From Akkermansiaceae bacterium (GTDB taxonomy: Bacteria > Verrucomicrobiota > Verrucomicrobiia > Verrucomicrobiales > Akkermansiaceae): a DNA stretch of 64,000 bases. The position numbers and the translations under genes were made by a program. Location of the stretch: contig JAKMGP010000029.1 of the NCBI GenBank assembly GCA_022424905.1, forward strand, positions 20,635-84,634, in the 5' to 3' direction. This document shows, in pieces, positions 8,406 through 17,608 of the stretch (position 1 is the first letter of the stretch; each line of letters begins with the position of its first letter). The notes beneath the pieces were generated by a model. That model was given only the letters and a program-made list of their open reading frames with translations. It searched no databases and was not told where the DNA came from.

Positions 8406-10438
8406 TTCTTTCGATACATTTCCACCACGTTTTCAACCTCCGGGAAAGTTCTACCAGATCGAATGGCAGACCGCGTTTCCTCCTGCATCTCCTCATCGAT
8501 CCAGAAGCTGTAATGATCCCATGGATAAGCATTGATCGGCGGGCAAAACTTTACCGTTTCAGAATTTGGCCACCTCAGCCATCGCCAACAGGCCACCCGC
8601 TCATAATCCCGTTTCCAACCAGGAACAAAGACACAACGCTCGTAAACCTGTTGTTGAATTTTGTGAGCAAGATCTCGTTTTTCTCCATCCTCAGTGGCAC
8701 GTCGATACGCTTCAACCCACTTATCCATCTCTGGATCATTGTAGGCAAAGACATTATTAGTCTTTGGTTTAATATTCCCCTGCTCATCGTAGGCATTCCT
8801 TGAGTGGAAATACTCGTAAAATGAGAAGTAGGGAGGCTGCACAGCCCAAGCCACGGCGGTCAATTCGAACTTCTTATCCATGGCATCAGTGAAAACAAGA
8901 CTGGGGTCCTTACCATCGAGTATCAAATCAATCCCGGCCTTTTTAGCCTCATTCTTAAGAATCCCCATGATATCAGTGTATGCCTTAATCGAGTAATGGC
9001 TGAGTGTGAACTCAAGCCTCGTCCCGTCCGCTTTGCGGAGCACACCATCATTAGCCTCCTCAGTAAACCCAGCTTTGGCAAAATACTCACGCGCTTTGGC
9101 AGGATCAAACGGCCAGGGCTTCACGTTAGGATTCACAAAATCACCATACCCATCAACAAATCCCGGGAGACGAGAATAGTCTCCCCAAAATTGCACCTGG
9201 ATTACCTTATCATAATTCAACGCATGCGCTAAGCCGAGACGCACGTTAATATCCTTCAGCTTTTCGCGAGAGAGATTCATCTCGACTCCAAACTGAGCTC
9301 GAGGAAAATCATTATACCACCAGTGGCGCTCAATATGCCCGTCATAGACCTGTTGAATCTCCGATTTCTCATACCAAGACTTTGGACCAGAAACGGAAGA
9401 CATATCTAGAATCCCAGCCCTGAATAATTCAAATGCCTTGTTTGGATCTCTAACAATCCGCCACACAATCTTATCAGGATTGTAACGATAGCGGTAAAAC
9501 TTTTTATCGTTCCCCCACCAATCTTTCTTCCGGGTCAACGTCACTGAAACCCCCTTGTTGACATCACCCTCAGCTACGTAGTAAGGGCCTGTAATTGGTT
9601 GATGTCGCCAATTATAGCGATCCTCGTAATCAGGGCCAAATTCTTCGTAAAAATGAGGTGGAGCCGGGGGAAGGGCACCGATTGTATTATACATTCCCAA
9701 TTCACTTTTGGGACTCGGAAAAGTAATTGCGAAAGTATGTTCGTTGTAAATCGTAATTTGGGCAATCTCCTCACGAATATATTGTTTATAGTAGGGTGCC
9801 TTGGCGTAATCATGAGCCCGCAAATAAAGATTCACAGCATAGTCTCTTGCCTTAACAGCTTCGCCATCACTGTATGTTGCGTCCTGGTGCAGCTTGAAAT
9901 ACCAGGTCCTTTTATCTTCACTGTGCGCCCACTCCCGAGCCATCGCGGGAACAACAGAACCATTGAGGCGGTTCAACCTTACGATTCCCAGCTGCACATC
10001 ATCGTATAGCTCGCTTCTGAGACCACTGTTAGCGTTAGGCCCAAAAGGCCTCATGGTGGGTGGCGGGCTTGCGGTATAGTAGCGAAACACTCCGCCCTTT
10101 TTTGCAGCGGGATCCGAATCCTCCGGCTCATCCAACCCGTCCTTCCACAAAAGATCCCTTGGGAGATCTTCGATCTTCGAAAAATTAAAATAGTCACCTA
10201 AAGCCAGACGCCTTTCGTAACGCCCTATTGCTTCCTCCGCATCTTTCGCCTCAATTGAACCCGGCTCAGCTTCAGATAACTCCACCTTAGCTTCATCAAT
10301 CTTTCCTGCAGCCCAACGCCTAATATAGTCGTTATATGTGGGAACATATTCATCAAAACCCAATCCCCCTACATAGGGGACTTCGTCCTCACCGCAACCG
10401 ATCAGAAAAAATGAAATGAGAAGTAATAAACAGCGCAT
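8402..10438 (-). CDS. YejA-like peptide-binding lipoprotein
   Basis: A 678-residue substrate-binding protein of the SBP_bac_5 family. The signal peptide ends in LIGC (Cys15), so it is lipid-anchored rather than free in the periplasm. After a 100-residue N-terminal region comes the peptide-binding fold, with TASPPPTMRPFGP, DATYSDGEAVKARDY and PITGPYYV, then KDWWG and DPNKAFELFRAGILD, the arrangement seen in YejA rather than OppA. YejA systems import oligopeptides and peptide-nucleotides such as microcin C. It lies between the permease genes and the ATPases with four- to six-base junctions. Confidence 0.88.
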   Translation of the reverse strand: MRCLLLLISFFLIGCGEDEVPYVGGLGFDEYVPTYNDYIRRWAAGKIDEAKVELSEAEPGSIEAKDAEEAIGRYERRLALGDYFNFSKIEDLPRDLLWKDGLDEPEDSDPAAKKGGVFRYYTASPPPTMRPFGPNANSGLRSELYDDVQLGIVRLNRLNGSVVPAMAREWAHSEDKRTWYFKLHQDATYSDGEAVKARDYAVNLYLRAHDYAKAPYYKQYIREEIAQITIYNEHTFAITFPSPKSELGMYNTIGALPPAPPHFYEEFGPDYEDRYNWRHQPITGPYYVAEGDVNKGVSVTLTRKKDWWGNDKKFYRYRYNPDKIVWRIVRDPNKAFELFRAGILDMSSVSGPKSWYEKSEIQQVYDGHIERHWWYNDFPRAQFGVEMNLSREKLKDINVRLGLAHALNYDKVIQVQFWGDYSRLPGFVDGYGDFVNPNVKPWPFDPAKAREYFAKAGFTEEANDGVLRKADGTRLEFTLSHYSIKAYTDIMGILKNEAKKAGIDLILDGKDPSLVFTDAMDKKFELTAVAWAVQPPYFSFYEYFHSRNAYDEQGNIKPKTNNVFAYNDPEMDKWVEAYRRATEDGEKRDLAHKIQQQVYERCVFVPGWKRDYERVACWRWLRWPNSETVKFCPPINAYPWDHYSFWIDEEMQEETRSAIRSGRTFPEVENVVEMYRKK

Positions 10439-10444
10439 GATTCA

Positions 10445-11995
10445 CTAACGATAAAAGGTGTATTTTTTGGGATCAAAAGCTTCGCGAATCGCCTCCCCCA
10501 CAAAAGTCACAAGAACTAACAAAGAAACAAGGCAAGCAAAAGCCGCACTCACCAACCACGGCGAAGAAAGCGAAGAAAGCCCATCTTTAAGGAGCTTCCC
10601 CCAACTGGCGAGATCAGAAGGAACAAAGCCAAGATAATCGAGAGCCGTGAGAGACAATATTACCCCCGAAATAGAAAACGGAATCAAAGTTACTAAAATA
10701 GCAACCGTATTTGGCATGAGGTGCCTGAACAAAATTCGCGGCACGCCAGCACCTAAAACCTGGCTGGCTGCAATATAATCGCGAGCCTTTTCCTTGAGAG
10801 CCGCTGTTCGCATTAAGTTCGTCATCCCCATCCAACCGAAGACTGCTAGAAGAAGCAGAATAAGATAAAACCCAAGGCGATCTTTATATTGCGGAGGAAC
10901 GCCCAGAGTCACGATGATTACGAGAAACAAAAAAGGAATATTTGCTAACACCTCAATCAACCGTTGGACCACAAGGTCAAACCAGCCTCCAAAATAGCCC
11001 ATCAACAGACCTATAGAAATTCCAATAAAGTAAACAATCGGAATATAAATTAAGGCTGCTTTAAAATTCACTTGAAGCCCTCCGAAAAGATAAGCGAGCA
11101 CATCGTCACCTTGTGAGGTCGTGCCCAGAGGAAACTCCCATTTGGGCTCCGATGGTGGATAGCTGACATCGTATTCCTGATTCTCACTCAACCCCATAAA
11201 GTCTACCAATGTTCCTTCGCCTGTAAACTCCTCCGAACCATCGACCAATTTCCCCCCTGCGTATTTCGCTTGATAAACACGATTCTCATTCTCATCCCAA
11301 CCTTGTACACTTCCTTGTCTGAGACCTTTACGATAGGTAAACCTAAGATGCGGTTTTTCGGGTCGCTCCGAGTCAAAAAGTCGTGTTCCCAAACCCTTAT
11401 AGTCATTCTCCGAAGGATTAATCGGCCTACCTAGGGCTTTGATGATGTCACCAGTCGGAGCATAGGGTCGGAGTGGGAGAAACACGTTGTAATCCTCCTT
11501 CTTTTTCAACTCACGATAATCTGGCTCCAAATCAGCCTTTCCTCCTTCAATAATACCGAAGTCTTTGTTCTTTTCGAGCTTGGTTGTAAATGCCGGAAAG
11601 GTCCATGACCCGTTATATTCAACAGCAAGAGCCTCCTTTCCCACCACGACCTGATCGAGAGCAGCGAAACCAGCTAAACCTATTAGAATCAAGAAAGAAT
11701 AGTAGCCACGCTTAATGGCTTTGAATCGTTGAATTTTACGGATCGTAACAGGATTAGGCGGACCACTCTTGATCTTAGAAATGACCAACCAAACGCCAAA
11801 AAGAAGTAACACGGTTGCCGTCACATCACCGGCATTTTCAATGAGAAACTTCAGCGGCTGAAACAAAACCAGTTCACCTGCTGTTCTGCTCAGATTATAC
11901 CCCCAACTAATTGTAGGCAACATTAGGCCTAATTGCTCGGCCACAAAGCTAACAACAGCCACAAGCATGAGTGAGATTCCGATCAAGAGCTTCAT
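10445..11995 (-). CDS. YejE-like peptide ABC permease with long N-terminal and periplasmic insert
   Basis: A permease of 516 residues, against about 340 for E. coli YejE. Three transmembrane segments fall in the first 120 residues, followed by a YejE-like periplasmic stretch (EYNGSWTFPAF, DFGI, PLRPYAPTGD). Residues about 200-260 add a MORN-like repeat (KGLRQGSVQGWDENE, YAGGKLVDGSEEF). The conserved permease core starts at FPLGTTSQGDDVLAYLFGG and contains the EAA-type loop ASQVLGAGVPRILFRHLMPN. It forms the inner-membrane channel with the YejB-like protein encoded just upstream (four-base gap). Confidence 0.88.
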   Translation of the reverse strand: MKLLIGISLMLVAVVSFVAEQLGLMLPTISWGYNLSRTAGELVLFQPLKFLIENAGDVTATVLLLFGVWLVISKIKSGPPNPVTIRKIQRFKAIKRGYYSFLILIGLAGFAALDQVVVGKEALAVEYNGSWTFPAFTTKLEKNKDFGIIEGGKADLEPDYRELKKKEDYNVFLPLRPYAPTGDIIKALGRPINPSENDYKGLGTRLFDSERPEKPHLRFTYRKGLRQGSVQGWDENENRVYQAKYAGGKLVDGSEEFTGEGTLVDFMGLSENQEYDVSYPPSEPKWEFPLGTTSQGDDVLAYLFGGLQVNFKAALIYIPIVYFIGISIGLLMGYFGGWFDLVVQRLIEVLANIPFLFLVIIVTLGVPPQYKDRLGFYLILLLLAVFGWMGMTNLMRTAALKEKARDYIAASQVLGAGVPRILFRHLMPNTVAILVTLIPFSISGVILSLTALDYLGFVPSDLASWGKLLKDGLSSLSSPWLVSAAFACLVSLLVLVTFVGEAIREAFDPKKYTFYR

Positions 11996-11999
11996 GGCT

Positions 12000-13415
12000 T
12001 TAGTGAAATTTTACACGGGGATCTACGAAAGCGACTATCACATCCGAGAGAATATTCCCCATAACCATGAGAAATGAGGCTACAGTCAGCGTTCCCATAA
12101 TCAGCATCTGATCAGGCGCAGTGATCGCTCGGAATTGAAGGAGACCGAAACCTTGAATATCAAAGACCGTCTCAATAAGTAGACTTCCCGTCACAATCAG
12201 AGTGATTAACTGTCCAAGACTAGAAGCAATCGGGATAAAGGAATTTCGAAAGGCATGATTAAAAACAGCTCGATTAAATCCAACCCCCTTGGCAACCGCA
12301 GTGCGAACGTAGTCAGCAGCAAGATTATCCATCAGGTTGTTCTTCATCATCATTGTCATCCAAGCAAAAGCACCCACTAGGTAGCTCACTAATGGCAACA
12401 CCGAGTGCCATGCCAGATCCTTAATTTTCCCAAACGCATTCATCGAATCAAAATTCTCCGAAGTGAGCCCAATCATTGGAAAGATGGGCTTGACCGCGCC
12501 AAAATAAACAAGCGCCAGCGCACCGAGAGCAAATCCAGGAATTGCATACCCCAAAAAAATCAATATCGAACTTACGTTGTCGATTGGAGTACGATGTTTA
12601 ATTGCCTTTAAGATCCCTAAGGGAAGGCAAATGCCGTAGCTGAAAATTGAAGTTAAAATACCAAAATAAAGTGCAACCGGCATCCGCGAGATTATTAAAT
12701 CGCTCACTGGCTCCCCAAATACCGAAGATCGACCAAAGTCTCCTTGAAGAAGGCCAGATATACGGGACTTATAGATGACCGCACGAGGGACATAGTTATC
12801 TACTGTTTTGTTGGTCGTTCCCTTTTCCCGCTTCAAATGAGCATTAAAACGGAATTGAGCTGGCTCATAACGAACTTCCCAACCCTCATCTGCAATTGCT
12901 TGCCAATCCGCCATTGGCTTACGTCGGTCTGCAAAGCGAGCCCATTCAATTTTGTCGTCTTTTCGTTGAACTACCACTGGTCGTCCCGTTCCGGCCAAAC
13001 TAATCAAGACCTGTTTTTCCGGGTCTGCCACATAATTGGTTCCAATCGTCTCCTCACTTACCTTTGATCCCTGGGTAGCAGGCTTAAAGTCAGCCTCGCT
13101 ATGCAATCGCTCCCTCGGCCAGACCCCCAACCAGGTCAGATAAGCCAAGGGAGTCGGCTTATCCCATAAAAACTCGCGTTCAAATTCCTCAATCTGCTCT
13201 TCGGTCAATGCTCCACCGCCACCTTTTCCACTCCCCCCGCCACCATCAGTGGTTCCGGCAGCGGCAGCTTGCAACTCCTTCGCCAAAGGACTTCCAGGCA
13301 TCACTCGTGTGATTGCAAAAACAAGGAAAGTAACCCCTAGCACGGTCAACGGGACCAGTAGCAATCGACGGAGGAAATAGACTTTCATTATGGCTGAGTC
13401 AGCGAATTGACTCAC
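12000..13415 (-). CDS. YejB-like peptide ABC permease with periplasmic insert
   Basis: The first gene of the minus-strand peptide operon, 471 residues against about 360 for YejB. The N-terminal membrane helix and RVMPGSP are typical; then a glycine-rich linker (GGGGSGKGGGG, about 60) and an extra periplasmic block of some 110 residues precede GLLQGDFGRSSVFGEPV and the five-helix permease core with the EAA-type loop TAVAKGVGFNRAVFNHAFRN. The GTG at 13415 is preceded by AAGGA at good spacing; an ATG at 13388 (MKVYFLRR) is the alternative. The operon diverges from a second peptide operon across about 90 bases. Confidence 0.88.
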   Translation of the reverse strand: MSQFADSAIMKVYFLRRLLLVPLTVLGVTFLVFAITRVMPGSPLAKELQAAAAGTTDGGGGSGKGGGGALTEEQIEEFEREFLWDKPTPLAYLTWLGVWPRERLHSEADFKPATQGSKVSEETIGTNYVADPEKQVLISLAGTGRPVVVQRKDDKIEWARFADRRKPMADWQAIADEGWEVRYEPAQFRFNAHLKREKGTTNKTVDNYVPRAVIYKSRISGLLQGDFGRSSVFGEPVSDLIISRMPVALYFGILTSIFSYGICLPLGILKAIKHRTPIDNVSSILIFLGYAIPGFALGALALVYFGAVKPIFPMIGLTSENFDSMNAFGKIKDLAWHSVLPLVSYLVGAFAWMTMMMKNNLMDNLAADYVRTAVAKGVGFNRAVFNHAFRNSFIPIASSLGQLITLIVTGSLLIETVFDIQGFGLLQFRAITAPDQMLIMGTLTVASFLMVMGNILSDVIVAFVDPRVKFH

Positions 13416-13503
13416 AGGGTTTTCCTTCTTTTCGACCGCTCATGTCAAACCAAAGTCTCTCAATATAAAAATTCATTCCCTTTTTAGCAAATTTGTCCAG
13501 TGT

Positions 13504-15531
13504 TTGACCGTGTTTCGAAATGCTATTATCACCATCCTTACCTGCCTGACTTTCGTGTCATGTGAGCGCAGATCGGACGTGCAAATCGCGAACGAGGAAA
13601 ATATCCTTATCGTTGGGAACAGCGGAGAACCGAAAGGCTTAGATCCTCACCTTGTTTCCGGAGTTTTAGAATCAAACATTATCCGGGCGCTCTTTGAAGG
13701 ATTGTGCGTGGAAGACCCCGATAAAGATAGCTCCTCGCTTCCAGGGGTTGCTAAAAACTGGACTCCCAACGAAGACTCAACCGAATGGATCTTTGAACTT
13801 AATCCAGAGGCTAAATGGTCTGATGGAATTCCAGTAACCGCAAACGATTTTGTCTTTTCCTATCGCCGCCTTCTCTCACCAGATCCGGATTGGCCCGCCG
13901 AGTATGCCGAAATGCTCTACTTCCTCAAAAACGGTGAGGCCTACCACCGCAGTCATTTTGGAAAGATTCTTTGCGGTAACGATCCTGACTTCCCCGTCAA
14001 ATGGCAAATTCTAAAGGAAAGTAATTTTAAAGGTGACCCAAAACTTAAACTTTCGAACTTCGCCGGCAAAACCTTCTCAGAGCTTGATGAACGGGATCTC
14101 AAGAAATTCGCCTCATATCTCAGCAGGGGGCAAAAAGTTGACCTAACCAAGCTCTCCGCCACTAAAGTGGAGACCGAAAAGTTAACGGAAGTCGAAAAGC
14201 GCATCTTCTTCAATTCGAAAGGAATCGACAAACTAAACAAAAGCGATCTCACGTCACTCAAGCAAAACACAAGCCTTATCAATTGGGCGAATCAGGTTCC
14301 CGAGGAAGTCCGGCAACTGGTCCTAGACCGCATCATTGCGCACCACGAGGCCGGGAAACCAAATCTTTGGGAAAAGGCAGAGGTCGGTGTCGCTGCGATT
14401 GATGACTTTACGCTGAAAATCAATCTTCGTGGGCCTATCCCATTTCTCCCAGAAATCACCAAGCACTATACTTGGTATCCGGTTCCTAAACATGTGATCC
14501 TGAAACATGGAAAAATGAACACTGCCTACCAGTCCCCTTGGACAAGTGTTGAAAATATCGTTTCGAACGGGGCATTTAAGCTGAAAACTTGGAGAACTAA
14601 CCATTTCTTAGAGGTTGAACGAAATAATCAATATTGGGATAGAGACAACGTCCATCTTGATGGCGTTCGTTATCTTCCAATCAAGAACTACTACACCGAA
14701 ACAAGAATGTTTGGTGACGAGCAACTTCACCTCACTTATACAGTTCCCTCAGAGCTAATCCCGATGGCAAAGGAGAAATATCCTGCTCAACTTCGTCAGG
14801 AACCCTACGTCGGTGTCCGCTTTCTCCGAGTCAACAATCGCAAGGAACCACTCAACGACCCAAAGGTCCGCAGGGCCTTCGCCCTTTCAATTGATCAAAA
14901 ATCAATTTGTGAAGAAATTTTGCAGGGCGGCCAAACCCCAGCCTCAGGAATCGTCCCACCGTTCGGCAACTATAAACCACCCGGCGTGATTCATTTTGAT
15001 CCCGAAAAAGCCAAAAATCTACTCGCCGAATCGGGATACGAATCAACTTCCTCTTTTCCAGAAATCAGCCTCTTAACTACCAATTCAGATTCAGGACTCC
15101 GAGAAGCCGAAGCTCTCCAAGCAATGTGGCAAAAGCATCTTGGCATCAAAGTGCGTATCATGCAGCGGGAATGGACCACTTACCTTCAAAAACAATATGA
15201 TGCCGACTATGATATTTGTGTTGCAGGCTGGATCGGCGATTATTTAGACCCCACTACTTTTCTTGAAATGTGGATTACCGATGGAGGCAACAATAACACC
15301 GGTTGGGGGTCCACCGAATTTGAAGATCTTTTAAACAAAGCCGAAAACACAACAGATGTTGCGACAAGAATGGAGATTCTTTCGCAAGCCGAGCAGACAA
15401 TATTAAACGACACGCCTGTCCTTCCAATTTACTGGTATACCACCAACTACTTGATTCGCCCCGAAGTGAAGGGTTGGAACCCCCTGCTCCTAAACAATCA
15501 TCCTTTCAAGTCGGTTAAAATCGAAAAATAG
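13504..15531 (+). CDS. OppA-family peptide-binding lipoprotein with extra domain
   Basis: 675 residues with a signal peptide ending in FVSC (Cys20) and the SBP_bac_5 fold: GNSGEPKGLDPHLVSG near the N terminus, WSDGIPVTANDFVFSYRRLL, SNGAFKLKTW, LNDPKVRRAFALSIDQ and WIGDYLDPTTFLEMW, as in OppA/MppA oligopeptide-binding proteins. Usual OppA proteins have about 540 residues; the extra length is an inserted block at roughly 160-285 rich in lysine and leucine (DLKKFASYLSRGQKVDL), placed before AEVGVAAIDDFTLKINL. Start is TTG at 13504 or GTG at 13510. It heads a three-gene plus-strand operon that has no ATPase gene. Confidence 0.9.
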   Translation: MTVFRNAIITILTCLTFVSCERRSDVQIANEENILIVGNSGEPKGLDPHLVSGVLESNIIRALFEGLCVEDPDKDSSSLPGVAKNWTPNEDSTEWIFELNPEAKWSDGIPVTANDFVFSYRRLLSPDPDWPAEYAEMLYFLKNGEAYHRSHFGKILCGNDPDFPVKWQILKESNFKGDPKLKLSNFAGKTFSELDERDLKKFASYLSRGQKVDLTKLSATKVETEKLTEVEKRIFFNSKGIDKLNKSDLTSLKQNTSLINWANQVPEEVRQLVLDRIIAHHEAGKPNLWEKAEVGVAAIDDFTLKINLRGPIPFLPEITKHYTWYPVPKHVILKHGKMNTAYQSPWTSVENIVSNGAFKLKTWRTNHFLEVERNNQYWDRDNVHLDGVRYLPIKNYYTETRMFGDEQLHLTYTVPSELIPMAKEKYPAQLRQEPYVGVRFLRVNNRKEPLNDPKVRRAFALSIDQKSICEEILQGGQTPASGIVPPFGNYKPPGVIHFDPEKAKNLLAESGYESTSSFPEISLLTTNSDSGLREAEALQAMWQKHLGIKVRIMQREWTTYLQKQYDADYDICVAGWIGDYLDPTTFLEMWITDGGNNNTGWGSTEFEDLLNKAENTTDVATRMEILSQAEQTILNDTPVLPIYWYTTNYLIRPEVKGWNPLLLNNHPFKSVKIEK

Positions 15532-15543
15532 CCTCTTCTTACA

Positions 15544-16464
15544 ATGCTCAAAACCATTTTCTCACGAGTGACTCAGACCATTGTCGTGGTCTTTCTCTTA
15601 GTCACTTTTGTTTTCTTCGCGGTTCGTGCGATTCCGGGAAACCCATTCGCAAGTGAAAAAGCTCTCGCCCCGGAGGAGCAAGCGGCGCTTGAACGACAAT
15701 ATGGTCTCGATAAACCGATCAGCATTCAGTATTTCAACTACTGGAAAAATATCCTCACCGAAGGTGACTTTGGATATTCTCTGGCAATGAAAGGCCGAAA
15801 GGTCTCTACCATTATTTCCGAATCGTTTCCTGTTTCACTCAAGCTTGGTGTTCTCTCATTAATTCTCGGAATGGGTCTAGGAATACCGCTCGGAATTCTC
15901 GCCGCTCTTTTCCATAACAGATGGCAGGACTATGCTGCCATGGTCATCGCAATGGCAGGAATTTGTATCGTAGCCTTCGTTCTTGGCCCCATTTTTCAAC
16001 TCTCGATTGCGCGCCCTCTATCCGTCCTTAATGTCGCGGGTTGGAGCAGACCAGCTGACATTATCTTACCCTCCGTAACCCTCTGCTTTGGAGTAGCTGC
16101 TTACCTTGCTCGCCTCACCCGGGGCGGAATGCTTGATGTCCTCTCTCAGGACTACATTCGGACAGCTCGCGCCAAAGGTGTCCCAACCCTTCAGATCATC
16201 ACCAAACACGCCCTAAGACCGGCGCTTATGCCTGCTGTCACTTTCCTTGGACCGGCCTTCGCAGGAATTATCACCGGCTCATTCGTTGTTGAAAATATTT
16301 TCCTCGTCCCCGGAATGGGCAAACACTTCGTCCTCGGAATCACCTCCAACGATTACAACCTCGTCCTCGGACTAGTTCTCTTCTACGGAATCCTGATGGG
16401 GATCGCTAATTTACTCTCTGATCTCGCTCTCATCTTCATGGATCCAAAACTTCGCAATTCCTAA
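15544..16464 (+). CDS. oppB: Oligopeptide ABC permease, OppB type
   Basis: A 306-residue inner-membrane permease with the six-helix OppB plan: the N-terminal helix then FFAVRAIPGNPF, LDKPISIQYFNYW, GDFGYSLAMKGRKV, and the cytoplasmic EAA-type loop TARAKGVPTLQIITKHALRPAL before the last helices. It lies 12 bases after the binding-protein gene and its stop overlaps the next start (TAATG), so the permease pair is cotranslated. Unlike the neighbouring minus-strand permeases it has no large insert and a normal length. Confidence 0.93.
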   Translation: MLKTIFSRVTQTIVVVFLLVTFVFFAVRAIPGNPFASEKALAPEEQAALERQYGLDKPISIQYFNYWKNILTEGDFGYSLAMKGRKVSTIISESFPVSLKLGVLSLILGMGLGIPLGILAALFHNRWQDYAAMVIAMAGICIVAFVLGPIFQLSIARPLSVLNVAGWSRPADIILPSVTLCFGVAAYLARLTRGGMLDVLSQDYIRTARAKGVPTLQIITKHALRPALMPAVTFLGPAFAGIITGSFVVENIFLVPGMGKHFVLGITSNDYNLVLGLVLFYGILMGIANLLSDLALIFMDPKLRNS

Positions 16465-17447
16465 TGGCCATGACTTCACTTGCCCAAAACATTAAAGGAG
16501 AAACTTTGGCGACCGAAAAAGGGACCAGCTTATGGGCCGACGCCTATATTCGCCTCAAGAAAAACAAGCTAGCGATGCTTGGCGGCATTGTCGTTATCCT
16601 AATTCTTATCCTTTGCTTCATTATTGCGCCCATTCTTGCCGCTTCTGGCATGAATGCCAATGAACAGGATCTCACCAACCGCTTTGCTGGAGTTGGCGAA
16701 AAAGGAGTCCTAGGCACTGACCAACTCGGCCGGGACCTTTTCATGCGCGTCTTGGAAGGTGGCCAAATTTCTCTTCTCGTCGCAATTATGGCCACCTGCA
16801 TGACCGTCACCATTGGTGTCATTTATGGAGGAATTGCTGGCTACGTCGGAGGAACGCTTGGCAACACAATGATGCGTATCGTCGACGGGCTTCTAGCAAT
16901 GCCCTTCCTGATTATCGTCATCCTTTTCCGCGAGATTATCACACCATATATTGACACTCTGGCGAAATTCCTCATTGATGATTGGGGATGGAACGACAAC
17001 ACCGTTCTCCGATTTGCAAACCTCATCCCGCTTACCATTGCTATTGCTGGATTTGGTTGGCTCTCTATGGGGCGTATCGTACGCTCCGCTGCCGCATCCC
17101 TTTCAAAACAAGAATTTGTTGAAGCGGCCCGCTCCCTTGGAATCAGTCATCGCCGAATTCTTTTCCGCCATATTCTCCCCAACATGCTAGGCCCTGTAAT
17201 AATTTATGCCACCCTGACCATTCCCAGCTTCATTCTTTACGAGGCAACTTTAAGTTACATCGGCCTTGGAATCGAACCACCCAATTCATCTTGGGGAAAA
17301 TTAATTCAAGAAGGAGCAAACTACCTTGAAACGAACCTCACTGTTCTTGCCGTTCCAGCTATCATGTTCTCACTGACCCTCTTCGCTTTCAACTTTCTTG
17401 GTGACGGACTTCGTGACGCTCTTGATCCCAAAGCCTCTAAAGACTAA
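16464..17447 (+). CDS. oppC: Oligopeptide ABC permease, OppC type
   Basis: A 327-residue permease with the OppC layout: a cytoplasmic N terminus, first helix LGGIVVILILILCFIIAP, the periplasmic motif LGTDQLGRDLFMRVLEGGQISL, and the EAA-type loop AARSLGISHRRILFRHILPNML. It pairs with the OppB-type permease. No oppD or oppF follows; the next plus-strand gene is a MoxR ATPase 161 bases away. The complex therefore probably borrows the ATPases of the divergent Yej-like operon or of an unlinked one. Confidence 0.93.
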   Translation: MAMTSLAQNIKGETLATEKGTSLWADAYIRLKKNKLAMLGGIVVILILILCFIIAPILAASGMNANEQDLTNRFAGVGEKGVLGTDQLGRDLFMRVLEGGQISLLVAIMATCMTVTIGVIYGGIAGYVGGTLGNTMMRIVDGLLAMPFLIIVILFREIITPYIDTLAKFLIDDWGWNDNTVLRFANLIPLTIAIAGFGWLSMGRIVRSAAASLSKQEFVEAARSLGISHRRILFRHILPNMLGPVIIYATLTIPSFILYEATLSYIGLGIEPPNSSWGKLIQEGANYLETNLTVLAVPAIMFSLTLFAFNFLGDGLRDALDPKASKD

Positions 17448-17608
17448 AGCTCACGCAAAGGGGGGTATTCTCCAAGCATCGGCCATCCCCTTCCGGCCCT
17501 TGCACCTTAACCAATTTAGAAAATTGGCTCTCTCCTTAAAAAAAGTGAAATCAAAAAACTCCTTTTTCTTTCTCAAGGCCGCCTGATTTTGCCAGAATTC
17601 CCACAGCA

